From Solidesulfovibrio aerotolerans (GTDB lineage Bacteria > Desulfobacterota > Desulfovibrionia > Desulfovibrionales > Desulfovibrionaceae), in the NCBI RefSeq assembly GCF_009856865.1, contig NZ_WVUD01000019.1, forward strand, positions 1 through 64,000: DNA of 64,000 nt. Direction: 5' to 3'. The translations under genes and the position numbers were made by a program. Below the pieces are notes generated by a model, which was not told the DNA's origin, did no database searches, and was given only the letters and a program-made list of their open reading frames with translations. Of the stretch, positions 17,310 through 25,980 are shown piece after piece; position 1 is the stretch's first letter, and each line of letters begins with the position of its first letter.

Positions 17310-17762
17310 TTACGACACGTCGCCCAAGGGCCGGCGGGTTCCCGAGGTCAGTTCCTGGGACAGATCGGCCATGCGCACCTTGATGGCGTCGCGGATGCGG
17401 CGCACCTGCTCCAGGCGCTCCTCTGGCGAACCGACGACGGCAGCCGGATCGGCAAACGGCAGATGCAGCCGGTGGGTCACGCCGGGGAACACCGGGCACT
17501 GGCCTTCCAGGGACTCTTCGCACACCGTGACCACATAATCAAACAACTGTCCGTCTTTAAAGAGATCAAAAACCTTGCGGGTCTGCTTGCCCGAGAGATC
17601 AATGCCGTCCTCGGCCATGACCGCCACCACCAGGGGATTAATGACGGTGGGCGTGAGACCGGCGCTGGTGACGGTCACCCCGTCTCCGGCCATCTGCCGC
17701 AGATACGCTTCGGCCATCTGGCTTCTGGCGCTGTTGTGGACACAAATAAACAGTACGCGCAT
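17310..17762 (-). CDS. arsC: Second arsenate reductase / low-molecular-weight phosphatase family protein
   Basis: A 150-residue protein from the ATG at 17762, a start that places the P-loop CVHNSAR at residues 7-13 as in the family; upstream in-frame sequence is not conserved in character. SQMAEAYLRQM follows the loop. A Cys pair sits in TVCEESLEGQCPVFPG and the general-acid Asp in FADP. It resembles the neighbour at 16728 in fold and motifs but is clearly a distinct paralogue, with a GDGVTVTSAGLTPTVINP region closer to classical ArsC. Both could be arsenate reductases, or one could be a tyrosine phosphatase. Confidence 0.82.
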   Translation of the reverse strand: MRVLFICVHNSARSQMAEAYLRQMAGDGVTVTSAGLTPTVINPLVVAVMAEDGIDLSGKQTRKVFDLFKDGQLFDYVVTVCEESLEGQCPVFPGVTHRLHLPFADPAAVVGSPEERLEQVRRIRDAIKVRMADLSQELTSGTRRPLGDVS

Positions 17763-18277
17763 GGCGTCCTCCTTGCTTTCCCGGCTGTCCAGGCTGTAGC
17801 CGACGCATATGGCAATCCGGTGACGCCCCGGGTGGCCGGGCCACCGTTTCGACGCCCGGGGCCAGGGGCCGCCCCAGGTTCGTGTGCTCCATCCCGTGCC
17901 TGGCTGCGGTTCTGAAAGCCCGGGATACTGCCCCCAAACCCCGGCCAAAGGTGCTCCGTGTCATTTTGTCCCGTCGTGGCAACCACGGCCTAAATCCGCC
18001 AAGAGCCCTTGGTTTCGGCGTTTTTTTGGCCCCGGACGGTCCGCTGGCGAGACAACTCGCCCCAACCCCGGGCAGTGTCCCCTTTTTACCCAACCAGGGG
18101 TTTGGCCTGGGACAAGTTGTCCAAGACGCGCCAGCCCGCCAACTGCGCGGGTTTTGCGGGACCGCGCCGCCGCAGCCGTTGTTTCCAACCGGCGCAAGGG
18201 GCCTGCAATCGGCCAGACTGCCCCCCTTCAAAAAAGGTCTGACGTTTTAAACGCTTGAAATACCAAGGGTGCAGATT
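17763..18277. other. Long divergent intergenic region upstream of adh
   Basis: About 515 nt between the minus-strand arsC-type start and the sigma-54-type promoter of adh. Open frames here are short, overlap on both strands and lack ribosome binding sites, so I call no gene. The space upstream of the -24/-12 element is long enough for enhancer sites of an NtrC-type activator, but I could not pick out a convincing repeated operator. Confidence 0.5.
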
Positions 18278-18293
18278 TGGCCCGGGAATTGCT
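18278..18293 (+). promoter_or_regulatory. Sigma-54 (RpoN) -24/-12 promoter of adh
   Basis: TGGCCCGGGAATTGCT matches the consensus TGGCACG-N4-TTGCW at all but one position of the fixed bases and has exact GG-to-GC spacing. Transcription would start near 18304, about 84 nt upstream of the adh start codon. This implies dependence on an enhancer-binding activator; two are encoded in this window at 29841 and 52701. Confidence 0.75.
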
Positions 18294-18387
18294 CTAGGGG
18301 AAACAGCGTTTACGCTTACGCCAAACGGAAATCAGGTTTGGGGTCCGTTCGCAAAAACTAAACCTTAACCACAGTGAGGTTGGCACC

Positions 18388-19569
18388 ATGGCTGTTCGCG
18401 AGCAAGTTTACGGTTTCTTCATTCCCAGCGTGACCCTTATCGGTATCGGCGCTTCCAAACAGATCCCTGAGAAAATCAAGGCCCTGGGCGGATCGAAACC
18501 GCTGATCGTCACCGACAAGGGCGTGGTCAAGGTCGGTATCTGCAAGCAGATCACCGATCTGCTCGACGCCGCTGGCATGAAGTACCATGTCTACGACGAG
18601 ACCATCCCCAACCCCACCGACGCCAACGTCCACAAGGGCGTGGAAGTCTACAAAGCCAACGGCTGCGACAGCCTTATCACCCTGGGTGGCGGTTCTTCGC
18701 ATGACTGCGGCAAGGGCGTCGGCCTTGTCGTCTCCAACGGCGGCAAGATCCATGACTTCGAAGGCGTGGACAAGTCCACCAAGTCCTTCATGCCCTACCT
18801 GGCCGTCAACACCACGGCTGGCACCGCTTCCGAAATGACCCGTTTCTGCATCATCACCGACCTGTCCCGCCACGTGAAGATGGCCATTGTTGACTGGCGC
18901 GTCACCCCGCACATCGCCATCGATGACCCGGTCCTGATGGTCGGCATGCCCCCGGCGCTGACCGCCGCCACCGGCATGGACGCTCTGACCCACGCTGTCG
19001 AGGCCTTCGTGTCCACCATCGCCAACCCGATGACCGACGCTTGCGCCATCGAAGCCTTCAAGCTGATCTTTAAGTACCTGCGCAAGGCCGTTGCCAATGG
19101 ACAGGACATCGAAGCCCGCGAAGGCATGTGCTTCGCGCAGTACCTGGCCGGCATGGCGTTCAACAACGCCTCCCTGGGCCACGTCCACGCCATGGCGCAC
19201 CAGCTGGGCGGCTTCTATGACCTGCCCCACGGCGAGTGCAACGCCATCCTGCTGCCCCATGTCGAGAAGTTCAACCTGATCGCCAAAGTCGAGAAGTTCG
19301 CCGCCATGGCCGAGATCATGGGCGAGAACATCGCCGGCCTGGCCCCCCGTGACGCCGCCGAACTGGCTCTTAAGGCCATTCGTCAGCTGTCCGCCGACGT
19401 CGGCATCCCGGCCGGCCTGATCGACCTTGGCAAGAAGTACGGCAAGGATGTCAAGGCTTCCGACATCCCGACCATGACCGGCAACGCCCAGAAGGACGCC
19501 TGCGGTTTCACCAACCCCCGCTGCCCGACCGACAAGGACGTTACCGACATCTTCACCGCCGCCCTGTAA
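18388..19569 (+). CDS. adh: Iron-containing alcohol dehydrogenase
   Basis: A 393-residue cytoplasmic group III (iron) alcohol dehydrogenase oxidising ethanol and other primary alcohols with NAD. The cofactor-binding GGGSSHDCGKG and NTTAGTASEMTRF motifs are present. The metal ligands lie in GMDALTHAVEAF (Asp and His) and in the His-rich NNASLGHVHAMAHQLGGFYDLPHGE. The start has GAGG about 9 nt upstream. Codon use is cleaner than in neighbours (strong C-ending bias, few rare codons), suggesting high expression, as known for the D. vulgaris homologue. The hdr-flox operon follows after a strong terminator, giving the adh-hdr-flox order I recall from Desulfovibrio. The NADH produced is the expected Flox substrate. 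Confidence 0.95.
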   Translation: MAVREQVYGFFIPSVTLIGIGASKQIPEKIKALGGSKPLIVTDKGVVKVGICKQITDLLDAAGMKYHVYDETIPNPTDANVHKGVEVYKANGCDSLITLGGGSSHDCGKGVGLVVSNGGKIHDFEGVDKSTKSFMPYLAVNTTAGTASEMTRFCIITDLSRHVKMAIVDWRVTPHIAIDDPVLMVGMPPALTAATGMDALTHAVEAFVSTIANPMTDACAIEAFKLIFKYLRKAVANGQDIEAREGMCFAQYLAGMAFNNASLGHVHAMAHQLGGFYDLPHGECNAILLPHVEKFNLIAKVEKFAAMAEIMGENIAGLAPRDAAELALKAIRQLSADVGIPAGLIDLGKKYGKDVKASDIPTMTGNAQKDACGFTNPRCPTDKDVTDIFTAAL

Positions 19570-19584
19570 GGGAATCGGACTCAC

Positions 19585-19612
19585 AAACGGGGGGGCTTTG
19601 GCCCCCCCGTTT
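19585..19612 (+). terminator. Strong terminator after adh
   Basis: AAACGGGGGGGC-TTTG-GCCCCCCCGTTT: a 12-bp perfect stem with a 4-nt loop ending in TTT, 15 nt after the adh stop. It shows that adh is transcribed apart from most hdr-flox transcription. Confidence 0.9.
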
Positions 19613-20077
19613 ATGCCTGGCGACGCAGGGAACGAAAGCCTGTCCGGCAGGGCGCATTGCCACCGGTTACGGTCGCAACGCCACGGTCAGCCAGGCCGAA
19701 CAGGTCCAGCGTGACAACATCGGCAACAGCGACATGGTACCAGCCGTGGCAGCGGCGAAGACCATGCCTTTTTGGACGCAGGATGCTGTTTCCCCCTGTC
19801 CAAGAGGACTGAGAACGCAGCCCGGAAGGGCTCAAATTTTTTCGACTTTGTTCCGAAGTGATACAAAGCCCACCGCCTGGATCACTCGGATTATGCGCAA
19901 GCAACTGAATTTACCAGCTATTTCCTCCAGGCTCGACGCCCGGTCCGGGGTGGAAAACCACTGACCGCCGTGCTATCCACCCCGGGCTGCGGTCGTCGTG
20001 TTCACCGGGGGTCTGGACTCCGGGACGCTTCGCTTGCGATCGTGTCGTCACCTTTCACGTCAACCGGATAGGACTGC
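19613..20077. other. Intergenic region upstream of hdrC with an inverted repeat
   Basis: About 465 nt with no gene that I can support; small open frames on both strands lack ribosome binding sites and recognisable motifs. An inverted repeat CTTTGT-N11-ACAAAG lies at 19846-19868 (CTTTGTTCC...GATACAAAG), about 210 nt upstream of hdrC, and could be an operator. It does not match the Rex or CRP/FNR consensus. The region should contain the hdr-flox promoter, but I find no unambiguous -35/-10 or -24/-12 pair. Confidence 0.4.
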
Positions 20078-20638
20078 ATGAACATCATCAATCTCACCCG
20101 CGACCATGACGAGGATTTCGTACACAGGGTGGAGGAGGAGTCCGGTCAGAAAGTCAGCCTGTGCTACCAGTGCGGGAACTGCACGGCTGGCTGTCCGTAC
20201 ACCTTCGCTTACGACATACCCGTCAGTCAGATCATGCGACTCGTCCAGATGGGCCAGAAAAAGACCGTACTTTCCAGCAAGTCCATCTGGCTGTGCGCCA
20301 CCTGCGAATCCTGCACCACCCGTTGTCCCAACAACATCGACGTCGCCTGTATCATGGACGTGCTGCGCCACATGGCCCGGCGCGAGGGGCTGGCCGCCGT
20401 GCCCCAGGTCAAGACCTTCTGGGACAGCTTTCTGGACTCCGTGCGCGCCCACGGCCGGGTCTTTGAAATGGGCCTTTTGATCAACTACGTGACCAAGACC
20501 GGGCGCTTCTGGACCGACATGGATCTGGGCCCCAAAATCCTGCCCAAGGGCAAGCTCGCTTTAAAGCCCCACGACATCCAGGGCAAGGAGCACGTTGCCC
20601 GGATTTTCGAGCGTTTTGACAGGGAGTCCAACTCATGA
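20078..20638 (+). CDS. hdrC: Heterodisulfide reductase-like subunit HdrC
   Basis: A 186-residue iron-sulfur protein with two [4Fe-4S] motifs: CYQCGNCTAGCPY (near residue 28) and CATCESCTTRCPNNID (near 73). In the HdrABC complex it relays electrons from HdrA to the HdrB active site. It starts the seven-gene operon hdrCBA-floxDCBA, and its stop overlaps the hdrB start by 4 nt (ATGA). Length and motifs match Desulfovibrio HdrC proteins; I infer that the physiological partner is DsrC disulfide rather than the CoM-CoB heterodisulfide of methanogens. Confidence 0.95.
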   Translation: MNIINLTRDHDEDFVHRVEEESGQKVSLCYQCGNCTAGCPYTFAYDIPVSQIMRLVQMGQKKTVLSSKSIWLCATCESCTTRCPNNIDVACIMDVLRHMARREGLAAVPQVKTFWDSFLDSVRAHGRVFEMGLLINYVTKTGRFWTDMDLGPKILPKGKLALKPHDIQGKEHVARIFERFDRESNS

Positions 20639-21516
20639 GCGAAGCCATCGCCTACTACCCCGGATGTTCGGGCCTGGGCACCTCCAAGGAGTACGACACG
20701 TCCACCCGGGCCGTGTGCGCGGCTCTCGGCCTGTCCCTGGTCGATATCCCGGATTGGAGCTGCTGCGGCTCCACCCCGGCCCACACCAAGGACCACACCC
20801 TCTCCGCCGCCTTGTCCGCCAGAAACCTCCAGCTCGTCTCCGACATGGGTCTCAAGGCTGCGGCCACGCCCTGCCCGAGCTGCCTGACCAACCTGCGCAC
20901 CGCCAACCACCGCATTGAGGGTGACGCATTCAAGGCCAAGGTCAACAAGCTTCTGGACGATCCCTACGGCGGCGACGTCAACGCCATCTCCGTGCTCCAG
21001 GCCCTGGTGGAAACCGTTGGCCTGGACACCATCGCTTCGGCCGTGCGCACGCCCTTAAAGGGGCTCAAGGTGGCCTGCTACTACGGCTGCATCATGAACC
21101 GGCCGCCGGAGCTGATGGCCTTTGACGACTGCGAGAACCCCATGGCCATGGACAACATCCTGACCGCCCTGGGCGCAACAGTCGTTCCCTTTCCGCTCAA
21201 GGTCGAATGCTGCGGGGCCTCCTACGGCATCCCCCGGCCCGATGTGGTGGCGAAGCTGTCCGGCAAGCTCCTGGAAGCCGCCGCTGGCCTGGATGCGGAC
21301 ATGATCGCCGTGGCCTGCCCCCTGTGCCAGATGAACCTTGACCTCAGACAAGGGCAGATCAATCGGGCCATGGGCACCAGCTACCGTACCCCGGTGCCCT
21401 ACTTCACCCAGCTCATGGGCGTGGCGCTCAACATTCCGGATGCGGAAATCGGTTTCGGCCAACTCAACGTCGATCCGAGGCCCGTCCTTTCCAAGGCCTT
21501 GTCGGGCGCGGACTAA
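20635..21516 (+). CDS. hdrB: Heterodisulfide reductase-like subunit HdrB
   Basis: A 293-residue cytoplasmic subunit with two CCG domains, each with the long-spaced CX(n)CCG...CxxC pattern. The first comprises YPGCSG, SCCGSTPAH and PCPSCLTN; the second comprises YYGCIMN, ECCGASYG and ACPLCQMN. In characterised Hdr these ligate the noncubane [4Fe-4S] clusters that cleave the disulfide. The start codon overlaps the hdrC stop. All expected cysteines appear present, so the subunit should be catalytically intact. Confidence 0.95.
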   Translation: MSEAIAYYPGCSGLGTSKEYDTSTRAVCAALGLSLVDIPDWSCCGSTPAHTKDHTLSAALSARNLQLVSDMGLKAAATPCPSCLTNLRTANHRIEGDAFKAKVNKLLDDPYGGDVNAISVLQALVETVGLDTIASAVRTPLKGLKVACYYGCIMNRPPELMAFDDCENPMAMDNILTALGATVVPFPLKVECCGASYGIPRPDVVAKLSGKLLEAAAGLDADMIAVACPLCQMNLDLRQGQINRAMGTSYRTPVPYFTQLMGVALNIPDAEIGFGQLNVDPRPVLSKALSGAD

Positions 21517-21531
21517 CAGGGAGCATAGGCA

Positions 21532-23490
21532 ATGCGAATCGGCGTTTTCGTCTGCCACTGCGGCAGCAACATCGAAGGCACGGTGGATACTGCTGCCGTG
21601 GCCAAGGCTACCCTGGAGTTTCCTGAGGTCGTCTACGCCACGGACACCATGTACGCCTGCTCGGAACCCGGCCAGGACGGCATCATCCAGGCCATCAAAG
21701 AAAAAAATCTCACCGGCGTGGTGGTGGCCTCCTGCACCCCGCGCATGCACGAGCCGACCTTCCGCAAGGCCGTCGAACGGGCGGGGCTTAACCGCTTCAT
21801 GTTCGAAATGGCCAACATCCGCGAGCATGTCTCCTGGATCGGCAAGAACCGCGAGGCCAATACCAACAAGTCGTTGGATCTGGTGCGCATCGCGGTGGAA
21901 AAGCTGCGCCGCGATGCGCCGCTGATCCCCAGCAAGTTCTCGGTCAATAAGCGCGTCATGATCATCGGCGGCGGCGTGGCCGGCATCCAGGCGGCACTCG
22001 ACTGCGCCGACGGCGGCTTGCAGGTCGTCCTGGTCGAACGCGAATCCACCATCGGCGGCAAGATGGCCAAGCTCGACAAGACCTTCCCCACGGTCGACTG
22101 TTCGAGCTGCATCCTGGGCCCCAAGATGGTGGACGTGGCCCAGCACCCCAACATCACCCTGCACGCCTACTCCGAAGTCGATTCCATCGGCGGCTACGTG
22201 GGCAACTTCCAGGTCAAGGTCAAGAAAAAAGCCACCTACGTGGACTGGGAACTGTGCACCGGCTGCGGTGCCTGCATCGAGAAGTGCCCGAGCAAGAAAA
22301 ACCCCGATGCCTTTAACGAAAAAATCGGGCCGTGCACCTCGATCAACATCCCGTTCCCCCAGGCCATTCCGAAAAAAGCCTATATCGACGCCACCACCTG
22401 CCGCCAGTTCGTCAAAGGCAAGTGCGGCGTGTGCGCCAAGGTCTGTCCCACCGGAGCCATCCGCTACGACATGACCGATGAGATCGTCACCGAAGATGTC
22501 GGTGCCATTGTCGCCGCCACCGGCTACGACCTGTTCGACATCAAAAAGATCCCGGAATACGGTAGCGGGACCTACCCCGACGTCATCACCGGCCTGCAGT
22601 ACGAGCGTCTGCTGTCGGCTTCCGGTCCCACCGGCGGCCACATCAAACGCCCGTCGGACGGCAAGGAACCCAAAAACATCGTGTTTATCCAGTGCGTCGG
22701 CTCGCGCGACAAGTCGCTGGATCGGCCCTACTGTTCCGGTTTCTGCTGCATGTACACGGCCAAGCAGACCATCCTGACCAAGGACCACATCCCCGATTCC
22801 CAGTCCTATGTCTTTTACATGGACATCCGTTCCCCGGGCAAGATGTACGACGAGTTCACCCGCCGGGCCATGGAGGAATACGGGGCGCGCTACATTCGCG
22901 GCCGCGTGGCCATGGTCTACCCCAAGGGCGACAAGCTCATGGTGCGCGGGGCCGACACCCTGGCCGGAACACAGGTCGAGATCGAAGCCGATCTGGTGGT
23001 CCTGGCCGCTGGCGCCGAAGCTGCCAAGGGCGCGCCGCAGTTGGCTGAAAAGCTGCGCATCTCCTACGATAAATACGGCTTTTTCATGGAAAGCCACCCC
23101 AAACTCAAGCCCGTTGAGACCAATACCGCCGGCGTCTACTTAGCCGGCTCCTGCCAAGGCCCCAAAGACATTCCCCAGTCCGTGGGCCAGGGCAGCGCCG
23201 CTGCCGCCAAGGTGCTGGCACTGTTCTCCAAGGACATGCTGGAAAGCGATCCGCAGATCAGCCGCGTGGACATCAAACGCTGCGTCGGCTGCGGCAAGTG
23301 CATCATGACCTGCCCGTTTAAGGCCATCAAGGAAGTGGAATTTAGGGGTCAGAAAAAGGCCGAAGTCATTGAGACCGTCTGCCAGGGCTGCGGCATCTGC
23401 ACCTCGACCTGCCCCCAGGGCGCTATCCAGCTGTCGCACTTCACGGACAACCAAATCCTCGCGGAGGTCAACGCCTTATGCCAGTCCTGA
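21532..23490 (+). CDS. hdrA: Heterodisulfide reductase-like subunit HdrA (bifurcating flavoprotein)
   Basis: A 652-residue FAD and iron-sulfur protein, the site of flavin-based electron bifurcation in characterised complexes. It has the N-terminal VCHCGSNIEG motif and the dinucleotide fold IIGGGVAGIQAALDCADGG (near residue 143). DCSSCILGPKM, two central ferredoxin-type motifs (CTGCGACIEKCP; CGVCAKVCPTGA) and two C-terminal [4Fe-4S] motifs (CVGCGKCIMTCP; CQGCGICTSTCPQGA) follow. It lies 15 nt after hdrB and overlaps floxD by 13 nt, indicating tight co-expression. It should accept electrons from NADH via FloxA/D and split them to ferredoxin and HdrBC. Confidence 0.95.
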   Translation: MRIGVFVCHCGSNIEGTVDTAAVAKATLEFPEVVYATDTMYACSEPGQDGIIQAIKEKNLTGVVVASCTPRMHEPTFRKAVERAGLNRFMFEMANIREHVSWIGKNREANTNKSLDLVRIAVEKLRRDAPLIPSKFSVNKRVMIIGGGVAGIQAALDCADGGLQVVLVERESTIGGKMAKLDKTFPTVDCSSCILGPKMVDVAQHPNITLHAYSEVDSIGGYVGNFQVKVKKKATYVDWELCTGCGACIEKCPSKKNPDAFNEKIGPCTSINIPFPQAIPKKAYIDATTCRQFVKGKCGVCAKVCPTGAIRYDMTDEIVTEDVGAIVAATGYDLFDIKKIPEYGSGTYPDVITGLQYERLLSASGPTGGHIKRPSDGKEPKNIVFIQCVGSRDKSLDRPYCSGFCCMYTAKQTILTKDHIPDSQSYVFYMDIRSPGKMYDEFTRRAMEEYGARYIRGRVAMVYPKGDKLMVRGADTLAGTQVEIEADLVVLAAGAEAAKGAPQLAEKLRISYDKYGFFMESHPKLKPVETNTAGVYLAGSCQGPKDIPQSVGQGSAAAAKVLALFSKDMLESDPQISRVDIKRCVGCGKCIMTCPFKAIKEVEFRGQKKAEVIETVCQGCGICTSTCPQGAIQLSHFTDNQILAEVNALCQS

Positions 23491-23966
23491 CCGGCAAGGA
23501 ACTGCGAATCGTCGGATTCCTGTGCAACTGGTGCTCCTACGGCGGCGCGGACACGGCAGGCGTTGGACGCTTTAACCAGCCCACCGACCTGCGGATCATC
23601 CGCGTGCCCTGTTCGGGCCGCATCGATCCCCTGTTCATCGCCAAAACGCTGATCAACGGTGCCGATGGCGTGCTGGTTTCCGGCTGCCACCCGCGCGACT
23701 GCCACTACGCCGAGGGCAACTTCTACGCCCGCCGTCGTCTGGAAGTCCTCAAGCGCTTTCTGCCCATCCTCGGCATCGATCCGGGTCGGTTCGACTACAC
23801 CTGGGTCTCGGCTTCCGAAGGCCAGCGCTGGCAGAAAGTGGTGACGGCATTTACCGAACAGATTCACACCCTGGGACCGGCGCCGCGCTTTGATGCCGTG
23901 GCACCGGAACTTTTGGCCAAGGTCGCTGGGGCCATCAGCCAAGGAGGCAACCGTGTCGCGGCTTGA
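23478..23966 (+). CDS. floxD: FloxD, MvhD-like iron-sulfur subunit
   Basis: A 162-residue protein of the MvhD/HdrA-interacting [2Fe-2S] family. The cysteine motifs are FLCNWCSYGGADTAG, RVPCSGRID and VSGCHPRDCHYAEGN. In methanogens MvhD links hydrogenase to HdrA; here it would link FloxABC to HdrA. Its start overlaps the hdrA end by 13 nt, and its stop lies beyond the floxC GTG start, so it is translationally linked on both sides. Confidence 0.92.
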   Translation: MPVLTGKELRIVGFLCNWCSYGGADTAGVGRFNQPTDLRIIRVPCSGRIDPLFIAKTLINGADGVLVSGCHPRDCHYAEGNFYARRRLEVLKRFLPILGIDPGRFDYTWVSASEGQRWQKVVTAFTEQIHTLGPAPRFDAVAPELLAKVAGAISQGGNRVAA

Positions 23967-24924
23967 GGAACTCAAAACCCGCATCAAGGAGGCCCTGCCC
24001 GGCCTTGAATGCGTCATCGGTTGGCAGAAGGGCTACGACGCCCTGCACAACACCCCGCTGTTTATGCGCAGCGCCGAGGATGTCGACAAACTCGAATGGG
24101 GAGCGCTTAACGTCCACAACCCCGCTGTCTACCTGCCGACCATGGCCGGCAAGAAAGTCGGTGTGGTGGTCAAGGGCTGCGATTCCCGCTCGGTGGTGGA
24201 ACTGCTCCAGGAAAACCTCATCAATCGCGACAACATCGTCATCTTCGCCGCCGGTTGCGACGGCGTGGTGGATCTGACCAAGGTCAAGGCCAAACTCGCC
24301 GCTGCCGGAACCGGCGCCGGCGTGGTCACGGCTGTGTCCGCTGACGGCAAGACCGTCTCGGTCACGGCCGGGGGCAAGACCGTGGCCATGCCCATGGCCG
24401 AAGTGGCGGCGGATAAGTGCCTGCGCTGCCAGTACCCCAATGCCGTTTTGGCCGACACCTTTGTCGGCACGCCGGCCCCGCAGCCGACCCCTGTCCCATC
24501 GGCCAATGCCGACCTCGACGCCCTGGACGCCATGAGCGTTCCCGACCGCATGGCCTTTTGGCGCTACCACATGGACCGCTGCATCCGGTGCTACGCCTGC
24601 CGCAATGCCTGCCCCATGTGCGTGTGCCGCGACCACTGCATCGCCCAAAGCCGTGAGCCGCACTGGTTGTCCCAGGACGACTCGGTGACGGAAAAGCTCA
24701 TGTTCCAGGTGGTGCACGCCATGCACCTGGCCGGGCGCTGCACCGAGTGCGGCGAATGCCAGCGGGCCTGCCCCATGGACATTCCGGTCCTGGCCCTTAA
24801 AAAGCACCTCAATCGCACCATCCACGACCTGTTCGACTACCAGGCCGGCGTTGACGCTGCCGCGATTCCGCCGCTGCTGCAGTTCAAGACCGAGGAAGTC
24901 AACATCAAGGAGCGTAGCTGGTAA
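23953..24924 (+). CDS. floxC: FloxC, FrhB/ferredoxin-type iron-sulfur subunit
   Basis: A 323-residue protein starting at GTG 23953, preceded by AGGAGG, with a 14-nt overlap with floxD. The ATG at 23890 would read far into floxD with unlikely sequence. The N-terminal part has a KGCDSRSVVELLQEN and FAAGCDGVVD pattern of F420-hydrogenase beta-type proteins. CLRCQYPN follows, then CIRCYACRNACPMCVCRDHC and CTECGECQRACPMD. It should carry several [4Fe-4S] clusters between FloxA and FloxD/HdrA. The stop overlaps the floxB start (TAATG). Confidence 0.9.
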   Translation: MSRLEELKTRIKEALPGLECVIGWQKGYDALHNTPLFMRSAEDVDKLEWGALNVHNPAVYLPTMAGKKVGVVVKGCDSRSVVELLQENLINRDNIVIFAAGCDGVVDLTKVKAKLAAAGTGAGVVTAVSADGKTVSVTAGGKTVAMPMAEVAADKCLRCQYPNAVLADTFVGTPAPQPTPVPSANADLDALDAMSVPDRMAFWRYHMDRCIRCYACRNACPMCVCRDHCIAQSREPHWLSQDDSVTEKLMFQVVHAMHLAGRCTECGECQRACPMDIPVLALKKHLNRTIHDLFDYQAGVDAAAIPPLLQFKTEEVNIKERSW

Positions 24925-25970
24925 TGGCCGCCGTCAAATACATCTCCCGGGAGAAACTCCCCGAGTGGCTCAAGGCCCTGGCTGCCGAGCGCCGGCTGCT
25001 CGTCCCTGTCGAGGAAGGTGGTGCCGTGGTGTTTCGGGCCTACGATCCGGCCAAAGCGCCGGTCTTTGGCTCCGACGCCACCGCCCCGCCCAAGGGTTCC
25101 GTCTTCCCTGCCAGCAAGGAGCTTTTCAGCTACACCTATGGCAAGGAAGGCGAGGACGCCAAACCCACGCTGACCCTCGATCCCAAAACGACCGCCGAAC
25201 CCACGGTGGTCTTCGGGTCCAAACCCTGCGGCGCACGCGGCTTTCTGATCTTTGACCGCGTCTACATGGGCAAGAAGTTCCCTGATCCGTATTACATCGC
25301 CGCCCGCGAAGCCACGGTGTTTGTCACCATGGCCTGCGACACGGTGGAAAACACCTGCTTTTGCCACTGGGTAGGCTCCGGCCCGGCCGATCCGGCCGGT
25401 TCCGATCTGCTGCTCACGCCAGTGGCCGGCGGCTGGCTGGTCGAAGCGGTCAGCGCCAAGGGCGAGCCCCTGCTCGCCAGCCCGGCCCTGACCGACGGCG
25501 CGGCCAAAGCGGCCGAGGCTGAAGAGGTCAAGGCCAAGACCCGGGCGGCCCTGGGCGAAGCCCCGGACATCTCCACGTCCAAGGAAGCGCTGCTGGCGCG
25601 GTTTGACGACATGGACTTCTGGCGTGACCAGTCGGACAAGTGCATCAGTTGCGGGGCCTGCACCTACCTGTGCCCCACCTGCTACTGCTTCTCCATCACC
25701 GACGAAGGTTCGGGCATGAGCGGCAAGCGTCTGCGCTCCTGGGACGCCTGCATGCACTTCCAGTTCACCCTGGAGGCCTCGGGGCACAACCCGCGCCCGA
25801 CCAAGGCCCATCGCCTCAAAAATCGCGTCGGCCACAAGTTCAGCTATTACCCGACCCTGCATGATGGGTTGATCGCCTGTTGCGGCTGCGGCCGGTGCGT
25901 CAAAAGCTGCCCGGTTTCCGTGGACATCCGCGAAATCGTGCAAAACGCCGTCGCCAAGGCCAAGGCCTAG
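24924..25970 (+). CDS. floxB: FloxB, iron-sulfur subunit (sulfite reductase A / hydrogenase beta-like)
   Basis: A 348-residue protein with the fold pattern of AsrA/hydrogenase beta iron-sulfur subunits. It shows KPCGARGFLIFDRVY, FVTMACDTVENTCFCHWVGSGP and two C-terminal [4Fe-4S] motifs (CISCGACTYLCPTCYCF; CCGCGRCVKSCPVSVD). It probably passes electrons from the FloxA flavin to the remaining Fe-S subunits. It starts in the floxC stop (TAATG) and ends 10 nt before floxA. Confidence 0.92.
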   Translation: MAAVKYISREKLPEWLKALAAERRLLVPVEEGGAVVFRAYDPAKAPVFGSDATAPPKGSVFPASKELFSYTYGKEGEDAKPTLTLDPKTTAEPTVVFGSKPCGARGFLIFDRVYMGKKFPDPYYIAAREATVFVTMACDTVENTCFCHWVGSGPADPAGSDLLLTPVAGGWLVEAVSAKGEPLLASPALTDGAAKAAEAEEVKAKTRAALGEAPDISTSKEALLARFDDMDFWRDQSDKCISCGACTYLCPTCYCFSITDEGSGMSGKRLRSWDACMHFQFTLEASGHNPRPTKAHRLKNRVGHKFSYYPTLHDGLIACCGCGRCVKSCPVSVDIREIVQNAVAKAKA

Positions 25971-25980
25971 AGGTGTCCAG

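Noticed and set aside
17882-18258. Two overlapping small plus-strand open frames upstream of adh
   Set aside because: They lack ribosome sites, differ only by frame and are rich in Pro/Arg/Cys. The space is better read as regulatory DNA for the adh promoter.
19648-19663. A second sigma-54-like sequence upstream of hdrC (CGGCAGGGCGCATTGC)
   Set aside because: The GG-to-GC spacing is one base too long and the first base differs from consensus.
19611-19964. Possible small genes between adh and hdrC on both strands
   Set aside because: No ribosome site, no recognisable motif, and one overlaps the adh terminator region.
21055-23097. Long minus-strand open frame of 680 codons opposite hdrB-hdrA
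   Set aside because: It is antisense to well-supported Hdr genes, has His/Asp/Gly-rich shadow composition and no ribosome site. Long antisense frames are expected in this GC-rich DNA.
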